Positions 1 through 8,921 of a stretch of DNA of 64,000 bases are shown here, piece by piece. Numbering within the stretch: position 1 is the stretch's first letter; each line of letters begins with the position of its first letter. The notes under the pieces were generated by a model, which did not search any database, was not told where the DNA came from, and saw only the letters and a list, made by a program, of their open reading frames with translations. A program made the position numbers and the translations under genes. The stretch is from JABDKH01 sp963768565 (lineage in GTDB: Bacteria > Bacteroidota > Rhodothermia > Rhodothermales > JABDKH01), in contig CAVYIO010000042.1 of NCBI GenBank assembly GCA_963768565.1, positions 1 through 64,000 on the forward strand, read 5' to 3'.

Positions 1-1413
1 AACATCGGGCGTCGCGTCTTCATCTTCGACGCGCACAGAAATCGTGACCACCGCACCCGGTCGACTCGAAGGCGGCGACGCGATGAGGTCTGACACCACC
101 GGCACAGCGTCTTCATTGTCTAGCTGGGCCGCCGCCGTGCGCGCCCGTTCACTCACGAAAGGCAACAGGCCGTCAACCACGTGCCCACCGAGTGCTCCAA
201 AGAACGAATCGTTAAACTGATCGACAGTGTAGCCGTAGTCGAACGTTCGGTAGAGATCGTCGACCGCCGCGTCCTCGACCAACGATCGAAGGGCAAGAAT
301 GCGAGACTGCAAGGGACCCGTCTCGAACGATCCACTGAGCAATCTCCGGAGGTACAGCGTATATCTCGAACGGAATTCCGGAACCGACAGAATGCGATCG
401 GCCAGCGGTCGAACTTCCCGCGGGTCCGGATGCCCCCACGCGTAAACGTTGCGCGTCGTCCAGTCAAGTCCGGGATAGATCCCCTCCCACCAGATCCCCA
501 TGATGTTATCGAAATCGTAGGGCACGTATTCGAATCGGCCCGTGTCTGGATTCGAGTAGAGATAGTAGTTGTTCTTCAGAAACCAGTACGAATCCCAGCT
601 TCCGGTCAACGCGGTTACGGCCAGTGCACGAAGAAAGCCGTTCACGTTGAAGACTTCCTCGATCGCACTCGGAAAGTCGGCGGCGCTGGAGTGGTTGAGA
701 ACGTCAATCAGGTGAACCAGATCGTCGTATCCCTGAAACTGGTCGTCTTTCAGTTTCAAGTCGTACGGCGACCTGTCTGCCCCGGACTGCCGATACAGTT
801 CAGGATCGCTCCCCAGCCATGCGAGGTCCGCCGGCCACAGGCACTTGTACAGATTGCCCGCGTCGGTTCCGAACTCTCTCTGGAGGAACTGCTCGTCGAC
901 ATGCTCGACATTGACATACAGTCCGAAATACTGGCCGTTGATATACAGACGAACATGATTGGCGCGGGAAGAAGGCACGCCGACAGATCGGAACAGGTCC
1001 CAGCCGATCTTGGACCGCACGATAGATGGGTCGTTGTGCTCTCCGTTAAGGTTCAGCTTCTCCAGGCCGAAGAACTTCTGGCCCCGTCGGAATGTGTTAA
1101 AGGAGACCTTGAATGACTTCTTCGCCGCGTCTCTCGAGGTATTCCCCCGGAAGCGAAAACCGACACTGTCGACGGTTACGGAATCCACGCCTCGCTTGAA
1201 CGCGAAGGTCGCGGGTTTTTCCTCATCACTATATTGATTTCCAGGCAGGAACAGGTCGTCGAGGTGTGCCGGATTGATCGTGATGTGCACGACGGGAAGC
1301 GATGTATCGTCAAACACAAAGTCATCGCCAGTTGTAGTCTGAGCAGCCGAGAGTAATGGCCCGAACCACGCAAATGCAGCTAGCACCACCCACACACAAT
1401 GCAGCGATTCCAT
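1..1413 (-). CDS. CotH-like secreted protein, 3' end cut by window edge
   Basis: A 471-codon open frame runs from an ATG at 1413 off the left edge without a stop. Residues 1-24 form a signal peptide (hydrophobic core, SAAQ cleavage region). The body matches the CotH family: a basic RGNTSR motif at residues 89-94 followed by KKSFK, and YDFDN near residue 299, corresponding to the metal-binding D-F-D segment of CotH kinases. Known CotH proteins of spore formers are atypical kinases; exported bacterial relatives are common in Bacteroidota and mostly uncharacterised. After the CotH region, from about residue 440, an Ig-like or sorting region seems to begin (SPPSSRPGAVVTISV). It is divergent to the polyprenol kinase, with only about 10 bases between them. 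Family call is firm; substrate is unknown. Confidence 0.8.
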   Translation of the reverse strand, partial: MESLHCVWVVLAAFAWFGPLLSAAQTTTGDDFVFDDTSLPVVHITINPAHLDDLFLPGNQYSDEEKPATFAFKRGVDSVTVDSVGFRFRGNTSRDAAKKSFKVSFNTFRRGQKFFGLEKLNLNGEHNDPSIVRSKIGWDLFRSVGVPSSRANHVRLYINGQYFGLYVNVEHVDEQFLQREFGTDAGNLYKCLWPADLAWLGSDPELYRQSGADRSPYDLKLKDDQFQGYDDLVHLIDVLNHSSAADFPSAIEEVFNVNGFLRALAVTALTGSWDSYWFLKNNYYLYSNPDTGRFEYVPYDFDNIMGIWWEGIYPGLDWTTRNVYAWGHPDPREVRPLADRILSVPEFRSRYTLYLRRLLSGSFETGPLQSRILALRSLVEDAAVDDLYRTFDYGYTVDQFNDSFFGALGGHVVDGLLPFVSERARTAAAQLDNEDAVPVVSDLIASPPSSRPGAVVTISVRVEDEDATPDV

Positions 1414-1423
1414 CCTCGCGAGT

Positions 1424-2197
1424 TTGTGCCCACGAGTCGTCTGCCTGCTATCTTGCAAATATGACATCAGTTTGGTCTCTGGACTGTTCGGTCGCAGCAC
1501 GACTAGCACCGTGCCCCCCTGCGATCACTGTGAATGCCCCACGTCCGCATGCGGCCGCTTAACGAACACCTTGTCAGACTCAGCGCCACAAAATAGGTCA
1601 GCGGCGGAGGTTCCGCGCAAAGTCCTGCACCTGTTGGTGGCTGTCGTGCCGTTACTGGCGGTACAGTGGGGCCAACGGACCACGTTGATGATCGCAGTAC
1701 CGACAGCCATCCTGGCGGTTTGTGCCGACGTTCTCCGGTCGCGAAACAGAAAATTCGAGGACTTCATCCAGAGATGGTTCGGTTTCATGATGCGCCCGTC
1801 GGAAGAATCCGAAGGTGGACGTATCATCATCAATGGAGCGACGTGGGTGGTGGTGTCCTTCGCGCTTTTGATCGGGCTTTTCCCCCTGCAAATCGCGGCA
1901 GCATCCTTCTTGATCTTCATTCTCGGCGACGCATTTGCCGCTCTGGTCGGCCAGCGAATCGGGAGACACACATGGCCCGGAGGCTCGCGAACTATTGAAG
2001 GTTCGGTCGCGTTTATTGTCGTTGGAACGCTCGCCGCCGCCACCTTCCCCGGACTTTCGATGTGGAGTGCGATTCCGGCTGTCGTGGTCGGTGCTCTGGC
2101 GGAGGCATTGCCGTGGCCACTGAATGATAATATCCGCGTGCCACTGGTAATCGCGCTGACACTCGCACTCATTGAATTTGTGCCGGTGATGATATAA
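1424..2197 (+). CDS. Polyprenol/diacylglycerol kinase family (CTP-type) membrane protein
   Basis: Integral membrane protein with about six hydrophobic segments. It carries the hallmarks of the dolichol kinase / phytol kinase / DGK1 group: EVPRKVLH near the start, then GDAFAALVGQRIGR, then EGSVAF, and a late LNDN segment. These enzymes phosphorylate isoprenoid alcohols or diacylglycerol, usually with CTP. The start is uncertain. TTG at 1424 is the longest; GTG near 1517 or TTG at 1571 would give a protein beginning just before the conserved part, and the first 50 residues are Cys-rich and look unlike a real N terminus. It is followed at 2263 by lipase and acyltransferase genes, consistent with lipid metabolism. 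A second, fused version of this fold lies at 19788-21261. Confidence 0.75.
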   Translation: MCPRVVCLLSCKYDISLVSGLFGRSTTSTVPPCDHCECPTSACGRLTNTLSDSAPQNRSAAEVPRKVLHLLVAVVPLLAVQWGQRTTLMIAVPTAILAVCADVLRSRNRKFEDFIQRWFGFMMRPSEESEGGRIIINGATWVVVSFALLIGLFPLQIAAASFLIFILGDAFAALVGQRIGRHTWPGGSRTIEGSVAFIVVGTLAAATFPGLSMWSAIPAVVVGALAEALPWPLNDNIRVPLVIALTLALIEFVPVMI

Positions 2198-2262
2198 GAT
2201 GATACATGAGATACGACGTGTATCTAGTTGCACGATAACGACTTCCGGTCTACGATCGAAGC

Positions 2263-3120
2263 ATGGCCAAGTTTGCTGAATCAGCCGTCAGACTTCTGGC
2301 GGGACAGGACGCTTTTCCGCTACCACGGGTCATCTGTACGAGATATCCCATCGTGCTGATGCACGGGTTCGGCGTCCTTGCCGGAATGCGCCGGGGAGGC
2401 CACCTCTATGCTGCAGCCACGTTTCTCAGAATGCACGGCGTGCTGGCGTTTGCTCCCAACGTAGCCCCGTACAATACGGTGTCCTTTCGGTCGTCGATGT
2501 GGGCTGACCGACTTTCCGACATTCGCGACCAGACCGGAGCCTCGAAGGTCAACCTCGTCGCACACTCAATGGGCGGACTCGACGCGCGATGGATGATCGC
2601 CAAACGCGGTATGCATGACAGTATAGCTTCGGTCACGACCGTCTCGACTCCCCATCACGGGACCTACATCGCAGACTATGTCCTTTCCCAACCGGAAAGA
2701 ATCCGCGAGATACTGGCCAACCTGGCGGACTGGGTGGGCGCCCATGCCGTCGCGGGTGGCGAGGCCGACTTCCGCACGGCGCTCAGCGAACTCACTCTTG
2801 AGCACATGAGCACGGCCTTTAATCCAGCGATCGAAAATCATCCCGACGTCCGCTACGCGTCTTTTGCCGGAGCGGCGGGCAAGGGAACGGAAACACCTAT
2901 CAATCCGATTCTGAAGATCGGAAACTCGATTCTGTACGCGGCCGAGGGACTGAATGACGGCATTGTCTCTGTCGAGAGCGCAAAATGGGGTCGTTTTGAA
3001 GAAACGTTGGAAGCGGATCACGCCGCTCAGGTTGGGCTTTCCCTGGGCATAAACTCGCGCTTCTCCTCCAACGACTTCTATTTGCGCCTCGTTCGAGAAC
3101 TGGCCGAAGACGGGTGCTAG
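2263..3120 (+). CDS. Alpha/beta-hydrolase, triacylglycerol lipase-like
   Basis: A 285-residue alpha/beta hydrolase of the bacterial true-lipase type. VLMHGFG near residue 30 is the oxyanion-hole HG motif. AHSMGG holds the nucleophile Ser at about residue 102. VSTPHHGTYIAD follows, as in class I lipases. LNDGIVSVESAKWG supplies the probable catalytic Asp, and EADHAAQVG the His. No signal peptide is evident, so it may be cytoplasmic or exported by another route. The stop codon is one base before the next gene's ATG (3122), so the two are almost certainly cotranscribed and may recycle acyl chains together. The substrate (triacylglycerol, ester or phospholipid) cannot be told from the sequence. 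Confidence 0.82.
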   Translation: MAKFAESAVRLLAGQDAFPLPRVICTRYPIVLMHGFGVLAGMRRGGHLYAAATFLRMHGVLAFAPNVAPYNTVSFRSSMWADRLSDIRDQTGASKVNLVAHSMGGLDARWMIAKRGMHDSIASVTTVSTPHHGTYIADYVLSQPERIREILANLADWVGAHAVAGGEADFRTALSELTLEHMSTAFNPAIENHPDVRYASFAGAAGKGTETPINPILKIGNSILYAAEGLNDGIVSVESAKWGRFEETLEADHAAQVGLSLGINSRFSSNDFYLRLVRELAEDGC

Positions 3121-3121
3121 G

Positions 3122-3736
3122 ATGGTCAGGCCCGTCGACATTACGCGATCCCCGGATGCACCGCCTGATGAGATCAGCCGCCTGCCGCGGCGAGGATCCG
3201 GAGTCCTTCAGTGGCTCGGCGAGTTCGTTTTGAAAATCATGCGGTGGCGTATCGCTGGTACGCTACCGAGCATCCCAAAGGCGGTGGTGATCATCGCTCC
3301 GCACACATCGAACTGGGACTTCGTCCTGGGACTGGCTGCCGCACTGGCTCTTGATGTAGACGCCCACTGGATCGGGAAACACACGATCTTTCGGTGGCCG
3401 TTTGGTGGACTCATGCGCCGACTCGGCGGCATACCTGTAAACCGTCAGGCCACATCAGGATTCGTGGAGCAGGTCGTCGAGCGGTTCAACGAGAGCGACC
3501 AGCTAGTGCTCGGCATCGCGCCGGAAGGCACTCGAAGGAAGGTCCAGCGATGGAAGAGTGGCTTCTACCACATCGCGGCCGGAGCGAAGATTCCGATCGT
3601 TTGCGCCTATCTCGACTATCAATCGCGCGTCGTGGGATTGGGGCTGAACCTGATGCCGACGGGCGATTTCGAAACCGACCTGACTGTTATCCAGGATTTC
3701 TACGCCCCGTATCAGGGCAAGCGGTCAAGCGACTGA
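3122..3736 (+). CDS. PlsC-like lysophospholipid acyltransferase family protein
   Basis: A 204-residue protein of the 1-acyl-glycerol-3-phosphate acyltransferase superfamily. The catalytic HX4D motif is present as HTSNWD (His about 61, Asp about 66). Block II reads GGIPVNRQ and block III is PEGTRRK near residue 135, as in PlsC-type enzymes. The protein is short for PlsC and lacks a clear long transmembrane anchor. It resembles the compact acyltransferases that Bacteroidota carry in addition to PlsC. It is coupled to the lipase by one base, which supports a role in lipid remodelling. The gene ends 46 bases before the convergent deacetylase gene. Confidence 0.85.
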   Translation: MVRPVDITRSPDAPPDEISRLPRRGSGVLQWLGEFVLKIMRWRIAGTLPSIPKAVVIIAPHTSNWDFVLGLAAALALDVDAHWIGKHTIFRWPFGGLMRRLGGIPVNRQATSGFVEQVVERFNESDQLVLGIAPEGTRRKVQRWKSGFYHIAAGAKIPIVCAYLDYQSRVVGLGLNLMPTGDFETDLTVIQDFYAPYQGKRSSD

Positions 3737-3782
3737 TGGCCGCCATTCCCCCAATGCGCCGGACAGACTTGATATCAGGGCG

Positions 3783-5195
3783 TTAGCCTCTACGGCCGAG
3801 TCGAGCGTTGAAAGAAAATGCTCCACCCCACCCGGGAGCGTCCATTTCGTCCCAGAGGACATTGTGCCACAGTAGAACAGCGCATCCGCCAAACTTCCGG
3901 CATCGATCTAGCAGTCGTGATGTCGCCGCCACGGCTTCGTCGAGCGAGTAATTCTGGCGATTGAACAGCGCTCCATCCATCACGGCGAGTGGCATTTCCC
4001 ACATCGACGTCTCTCTGTTTCGGTGCACGTCAAATAGTCGGAACGGCATACACGTGCTTCGTCGGAATCCCTCCTGCCCCGCAAAACCAAGCGTCGAGTC
4101 GATCGCGAACCCGGCCGACTCATGAAGCTCCATCGTGACTGGCGTGTCATATCGAAGAAAGTGCTGTCGAACTGTCGTCGGCTTCGCACCGATTGCAGAA
4201 CGAAACATCTCTACCTCATCCGCCAGATAGCCTCCATGCGCGTTGGAATAGTAGCTTGGATGGAGGCCGAGCTCAAAGTCATCTGCTGCCGCAGCCTGCA
4301 GAAACGCCGAAAGCCAGCGGCCCGTTAGCCGGTAGTGAACGTCGTTGGGGCCGTGGGCTCCCGCCTTGAAAAGAATGGTGGCGGTTCCATCCCGAGATCT
4401 GATCTCATCGACCATTCGGGCGAGTGCGGACCGATACACGTCACGCGGCGTGACCGCGTCGACTACAAAATCGCGAAACCGACGCACCCTCTCCCCGGGC
4501 CCGACCTTGCGCGCGTTAAGCATTAGATGGTGCACGACCTCTCGATAGATCATACCCTTTCGCCATTTCCACAGGTAGTCAACGTCAACCGTAGGACACA
4601 CGGCCCAGCTGCGTCCGCCCCAGCGCCTCCTGGCGAATTGAACCCCCGCCGCTGCCAGGTCCTTCGCCAGCCATTCCCTGTACGCATCAACAACCGGCTT
4701 GTCGGCAAAACCAAGCCGCGACTGGATCGAGTCCTCAAAACGGAAACGTCCGTTTCTGTCCCGGGGAGTTACACGCGACTCCTGCCAGCCCGACAGCAAG
4801 TAGAACGTGCTCGCGATGATGTCCGGCGCGCCACGCTCATCGACAAGCAGTGCGGGCCATGATTCACCCTCCCAGTCAATCCATGCGACAGCCGCTTCGT
4901 CGAGCTGCCGCGAGCGGAGAAACACGCCTTCCGCCCTGGTGGAATACGAGAGTTGAAGTTCATGCGGAGATCGATCCTCCGCCGGTCCATAGTAGAGCAC
5001 CGGTGCGACGTCCGTTGCAGCTGAATCGACCCACAGTGGACGCAAAGACAGCGGCTCGAGCAAACTCGTAATGGCATAACGTGCCATGTCGCGGTACTCC
5101 TCCGCGACGTTCGTACGTACAGCAATAGACGCATCCGATCCAGTGCCGTCTACATGCTGATCGCCTACGAATTGATGGTGCACCGGACCCGTCAT
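3783..5195 (-). CDS. Polysaccharide deacetylase family protein with DUF7033-like N terminus
   Basis: A 470-residue protein without a signal peptide. Residues 1-190 resemble the N-terminal domain (DUF7033 type) seen in Bacteroidota deacetylase-like proteins. From about residue 195 the fold is NodB-like: TVDVDYLWKW gives the Asp pair, GLHPSYYSN the His motif, and RQHFLRYDTP and LLWHNVLW later conserved elements. Such proteins probably remove acetyl groups from a cell-surface polysaccharide, though the whole subgroup is poorly characterised. Start: ATG 5195 is the longest. An internal ATG at 5087 has a much better Shine-Dalgarno (GGAGGAG, 9-11 bases upstream) but would begin inside the conserved N-terminal domain. 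It is divergent from the HD gene, 27 bases apart by the longer start. Confidence 0.75.
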   Translation of the reverse strand: MTGPVHHQFVGDQHVDGTGSDASIAVRTNVAEEYRDMARYAITSLLEPLSLRPLWVDSAATDVAPVLYYGPAEDRSPHELQLSYSTRAEGVFLRSRQLDEAAVAWIDWEGESWPALLVDERGAPDIIASTFYLLSGWQESRVTPRDRNGRFRFEDSIQSRLGFADKPVVDAYREWLAKDLAAAGVQFARRRWGGRSWAVCPTVDVDYLWKWRKGMIYREVVHHLMLNARKVGPGERVRRFRDFVVDAVTPRDVYRSALARMVDEIRSRDGTATILFKAGAHGPNDVHYRLTGRWLSAFLQAAAADDFELGLHPSYYSNAHGGYLADEVEMFRSAIGAKPTTVRQHFLRYDTPVTMELHESAGFAIDSTLGFAGQEGFRRSTCMPFRLFDVHRNRETSMWEMPLAVMDGALFNRQNYSLDEAVAATSRLLDRCRKFGGCAVLLWHNVLWDEMDAPGWGGAFSFNARLGRRG

Positions 5196-5212
5196 TAATG
5201 CGATATCACTTC

Positions 5213-5217
5213 AGGAG
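5213..5217 (+). promoter_or_regulatory. Ribosome binding site supporting a TTG start
   Basis: AGGAG sits five bases before TTG 5223. No ATG exists in this frame until well inside the HD domain, so this site supports the rare TTG start of the HD phosphohydrolase gene. Confidence 0.6.
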
Positions 5218-5222
5218 TATAT

Positions 5223-6557
5223 TTGGGCGAACATCAGAAGCAAACAGGCCCAATCCACGTGAAAACACGGGATTCAAATCACAACGCGTCAAGGTACAAG
5301 ATTTTTTCGGATCCCGTTCATGGCTTCATCTCGGTTCCCCGGCAACCCATTCTTGAGCTGATACATACCCCTGAGGTTCAGCGACTCAGGCGGATTCGTC
5401 AACTCGGAGTCGGGTACCTCGTTTTTCCGGGCGCTGAGCATACGCGCTTCGGTCATGCGCTGGGTGCGATGGCGTTGATGCATGATGCGCTCGTGAACCT
5501 TCAGGAGAAAGGCACGCCCGTGTCGGGGGCAGAATTCACGGCCGCGCAATGCGCAGCGCTTTTGCATGACATCGGTCACGGTCCGTTTTCACACACCCTG
5601 GAGAACGTACTCATCCGTGATTTCCGACACGAGATGATGAGTCGCGAGATGATCCTCAGGCTTGCTGCCCGCTTCCCGGATCTCGATCTCGCGCTGCAGA
5701 TTTTCGACGGCACGTACGACCGACCCTTCTTTCATCAGTTGGTCTCGAGCCAACTGGACATGGACCGGCTCGACTACCTCCGGCGCGACTCCTTCTATAC
5801 GGGCGTAGTCGAAGGCGCAGTCGGCGTTCAGCGAATCATCAAGACCATGCGCGTTCATCCGTCCGAGGGCGGGCCGGATTCATCCATCGTGATAGATGCA
5901 AAAGGAACGTATGCGGTCGAGAACTTCCTGATTGCCCGTCGCCTCATGTACTGGCAAGTGTATCTCCACAAGACGGTTGTTGCTGGTGACCACGTTCTGC
6001 AATCGATTATTACGCGGGCGCGCAAGCAATTGGACGTCGGAGATCCCTACGTAGCGGATGTGTGTTCGCCTGCATTTCTGTTCTTCCTGAGCCAGGATCT
6101 GACAAGTGAGGACATTCAGCGGGACGATGTGATTGAGACGTACTACGAATTGGATGATACCGACGTACTGTATTCGATCAAGCGCTGGGCCAAATCATCT
6201 GACAGCATTCTCGCTGATCTGTGTGCCCGATTTCTAACGCGCAACTTCTTTCGCGTCTCATTCCTCGAAGAAGAGCCCAGTGTGGAATCCATGGCCGCCC
6301 GGAAAGAGCAAGTAAGGGAATGGCTTGTCGCGACTGGCCTGTCAAGCCGTGACGAATCGGAGAGCGATGTCGACCTCTACTTCAGTGCTGCCCATTCGCG
6401 TCACTCTCCATACGAGTCCGCAGAGGATTCTATTGTCGTAATGCAGCGAGACGGGCGACTTTATGAGTTGTCCGAGGGTGCAGATACGGCTGCCGTGTCC
6501 GCACTACGACGTTTCGAGATCAAACCATACGTCAGTTGCCCCAGGGATGTGATCTGA
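5223..6557 (+). CDS. HD-domain phosphohydrolase, SAMHD1/dNTPase-like
   Basis: A 444-residue cytoplasmic HD hydrolase. The metal ligands are visible: HTRFGHALG (His 73 and His 78), LLHDIGHGPFSH (the HD doublet at about 115-116), and DRLDYLRRD later. The opening FSDPVHGFI matches the widespread bacterial family related to SAMHD1 and deoxynucleotide triphosphohydrolases. Known members hydrolyse dNTPs or other nucleotides, and several await a proven substrate. Length is normal for the family. Translation probably starts at TTG 5223. The gene is alone between a divergent deacetylase and the SDR-kynureninase pair. Confidence 0.87.
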   Translation: MGEHQKQTGPIHVKTRDSNHNASRYKIFSDPVHGFISVPRQPILELIHTPEVQRLRRIRQLGVGYLVFPGAEHTRFGHALGAMALMHDALVNLQEKGTPVSGAEFTAAQCAALLHDIGHGPFSHTLENVLIRDFRHEMMSREMILRLAARFPDLDLALQIFDGTYDRPFFHQLVSSQLDMDRLDYLRRDSFYTGVVEGAVGVQRIIKTMRVHPSEGGPDSSIVIDAKGTYAVENFLIARRLMYWQVYLHKTVVAGDHVLQSIITRARKQLDVGDPYVADVCSPAFLFFLSQDLTSEDIQRDDVIETYYELDDTDVLYSIKRWAKSSDSILADLCARFLTRNFFRVSFLEEEPSVESMAARKEQVREWLVATGLSSRDESESDVDLYFSAAHSRHSPYESAEDSIVVMQRDGRLYELSEGADTAAVSALRRFEIKPYVSCPRDVI

Positions 6558-6617
6558 CCCGAAGGACGTTATAGCAGCACGACCAGCGAGCACTCAAGAC
6601 CCACAATATTTAAGAGA

Positions 6618-7406
6618 ATGAACATTTCCCTCAAGAACCGCACGGCGCTTGTGTGTGGAAGTACGTCTGGAATCGGACGTGCATGCGCCGAGACGATAGC
6701 AGCGCAGGGCGGGACTGTGATCCTGCTCGCACGTAACGCCGACAAACTCAGGACGGTGGCAGATACACTGTCGACTGACGCGGGACAACAGCACACTTAC
6801 CTCCAGGCCGATTTTACGGAACCCGAATCGGTTGATGCTGTCGTGCGTGACGCTGTCCAACGACGAGGCCCTGTCGACATTCTCGTGAACAACACGGGCG
6901 GTCCCCACGGCGGTGCCATTGTCGACGCTGAACCCGACGAGTTCGAGCGTGCACTCCGGAGCCATCTGGTCTGCAATCACATCTTGAGCAGGCTGCTTCT
7001 GCCGGGAATGAAATCTCAGAACTACGGTCGAATCATCAATATCGTCTCTACCTCAGTGCGACAGCCTATTCCGGGTCTCGGAGTATCCAACACGACTCGG
7101 GCGGCCGTAGCCGCATGGGCCAAGACCCTGTCAAAAGAGGTCGCGGCTTTCGGCGTTACGGTGAACTGCGTTCTGCCAGGAGCCACGCGGACGGCACGCC
7201 TTGCATCGCTAATGACGGAGAGAGCTGATCGTGCTCAGACATCCATCGAAGTCGAAGAGCAGCAGTGGATGAGTCAGATTGCCGCCGGCCGATTTGCCGA
7301 GCCAGAGGAGATCGGGTGGGCTGTCGCGTTCCTCGCCTCCGCCGCGGCATCATACATCACAGGAATCAACCTTCCGGTCGACGGAGGCAGGATCGACTGC
7401 ATTTGA
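6618..7406 (+). CDS. SDR family oxidoreductase, divergent (no YxxxK)
   Basis: A 262-residue Rossmann protein of the short-chain dehydrogenase/reductase superfamily. The cofactor motif is CGSTSGIGRA, followed by NNTGG and the Ser-containing strand IVSTS. Where classical members carry the catalytic YxxxK, this protein reads SNTTR, so both Tyr and Lys are replaced. The C-terminal AAASYITGINLPVDGG is normal, so the fold is complete. It fits the FabG-like subgroup described as lacking a perfect catalytic tetrad. Its reaction is therefore unknown and it may not be a redox enzyme. It ends 25 bases before kynU and is probably in the same transcript. Confidence 0.82.
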   Translation: MNISLKNRTALVCGSTSGIGRACAETIAAQGGTVILLARNADKLRTVADTLSTDAGQQHTYLQADFTEPESVDAVVRDAVQRRGPVDILVNNTGGPHGGAIVDAEPDEFERALRSHLVCNHILSRLLLPGMKSQNYGRIINIVSTSVRQPIPGLGVSNTTRAAVAAWAKTLSKEVAAFGVTVNCVLPGATRTARLASLMTERADRAQTSIEVEEQQWMSQIAAGRFAEPEEIGWAVAFLASAAASYITGINLPVDGGRIDCI

Positions 7407-7431
7407 TACGCCTAACTGCTCGAGTCAACCC

Positions 7432-8691
7432 ATGACCTATAGTCCCGATGAGTCGTTTGCGCTCGCGCTCGATGCAGGAGATGAACTTGCGGGGTTTCGC
7501 AGTCGCTTCCACATACCGACGGATGGCGAAGGGCGCGAACTCATTTACTTCGTCGGGCATTCCCTCGGGCTGCAACCGCGCGCGGTGCCTGCGGCTATTG
7601 AGGCAGAGCTGAGTGCGTGGGCGAACCTCGGCGTCGACGCCCACTTCCGTGGCTCACTGCCGTGGACACAATACGGCGACGCCCTGGCTCCCCTGCTCGC
7701 TCCGGTCGTGGGAGCAAATGAGGACGAAGTCATCCTGATGAACGCGCTCACCGTGAACCTCCATCACATGATGATCTCGTTCTATCGCCCAGGCGCCACC
7801 CGGTTCAAGATCCTAATGGAGGAGCACGCCTTTCCGTCCGACCGGTACGCAGTCGCTTCGCAGTGCGTGCTTCACGGCTACGATCCCGCCTCGACCATAA
7901 TCACGGTCCGCGCCCGACCGGGCGAACACACACTGCGTGACGAAGACATCGAGACCGTCATCCAGGAACGCGGTTCCGAGATCGCCCTCGTGTTGCTCGG
8001 CGGTGTCAACTACTACACCGGACAGCTCTTTGACCTGGAGCGAATTGCCCGGGCCGGTCGCGACGCCGGCTGCGTGGTCGGATTCGATCTCGCTCATGCT
8101 GCGGGGAATGTCGAATTGAAACTCCACGACTGGGATGTTGACTTCGCCGTCTGGTGCTGCTACAAGTATCTCAATAGCGGCCCGGGGAGTCTCTCAGGTT
8201 GCTTCGTACACGAGCGACATTTTGCCGATCACGATATCCCCCGATTGAACGGATGGTGGGGTGAGGGGCTTTCGAAACGCTTTCAGATGCATGGCTCCTT
8301 CGAACCCATGCACGGCGCGGGTGGATGGCAGATAAGCAACCCGAATGTCTTGTCGCTTGCTTCCATCCGTGCCTCGCTGGCCATCTTTCACGAAGCGGGG
8401 CTGGGCGAGCTTCGACGAAAGCAGCGGAGACTCACGTCGTATCTCGAGTATCTACTGAATCATTACTTGCGCCGGGAAATCGAAATACTGACGCCAGCAG
8501 ATGCGGTCCAGCGTGGATCGCAGCTTTCGCTGATGGTTCACGATGACGGTCGCGCCGCATATGACCGGTTAAGGGAAAACGGCGTCGTCTGTGACTGGCG
8601 GAATCCGAACGTCATTCGGGTAGCGCCCGTACCCCTCTACAATACGTTTCACGAGGTATGGCGATTCGTCAACCTCATGATGCGGGAGTGA
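7432..8691 (+). CDS. kynU: Kynureninase
   Basis: A 419-residue PLP enzyme of fold type I that cleaves kynurenine (or 3-hydroxykynurenine) to anthranilate (or 3-hydroxyanthranilate) and alanine. The PLP-binding lysine lies in CCYKYLNSGPG (about Lys 245). The N-terminal YFVGHSLGLQPR and FRGSLPWTQYG, the helix HHMMISFYRP, the WWGEGLSKRFQ segment and the C-terminal DWRNPNVIRVAPVPLYN are all characteristic of KynU. Length is typical. The ATG at 7432 fits the family N terminus; longer in-frame sequence overlaps the SDR gene. No tryptophan dioxygenase or formylkynurenine formamidase lies in the window. NadA is 30 kb away and belongs to a different NAD route. Confidence 0.93.
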   Translation: MTYSPDESFALALDAGDELAGFRSRFHIPTDGEGRELIYFVGHSLGLQPRAVPAAIEAELSAWANLGVDAHFRGSLPWTQYGDALAPLLAPVVGANEDEVILMNALTVNLHHMMISFYRPGATRFKILMEEHAFPSDRYAVASQCVLHGYDPASTIITVRARPGEHTLRDEDIETVIQERGSEIALVLLGGVNYYTGQLFDLERIARAGRDAGCVVGFDLAHAAGNVELKLHDWDVDFAVWCCYKYLNSGPGSLSGCFVHERHFADHDIPRLNGWWGEGLSKRFQMHGSFEPMHGAGGWQISNPNVLSLASIRASLAIFHEAGLGELRRKQRRLTSYLEYLLNHYLRREIEILTPADAVQRGSQLSLMVHDDGRAAYDRLRENGVVCDWRNPNVIRVAPVPLYNTFHEVWRFVNLMMRE

Positions 8692-8921
8692 GGCCCGGAC
8701 CGGCAACGGTGCCGACACACTATTCCCGGGACTGCCGAACCTCGTCGCGAAGCCGGAGCCTCGGCATCCCAAATACAGACGTCGCTCGAAGGAAACAACG
8801 CGGTCACCCCGGACGCTGGACGCTTATCAGGGTTCGCGGTCTGGCTTTTCGGTACGCACGGTGAAACGTAGTGGCCAGTCCCGCGCAGCCGGTCGATGAC
8901 ACGACCTGTAACCTAACGTCT

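Noticed and set aside
181..1116. A 311-codon + strand frame opposite the CotH-like gene
   Set aside because: The minus strand gives signal peptide and CotH motifs; this frame has no domain.
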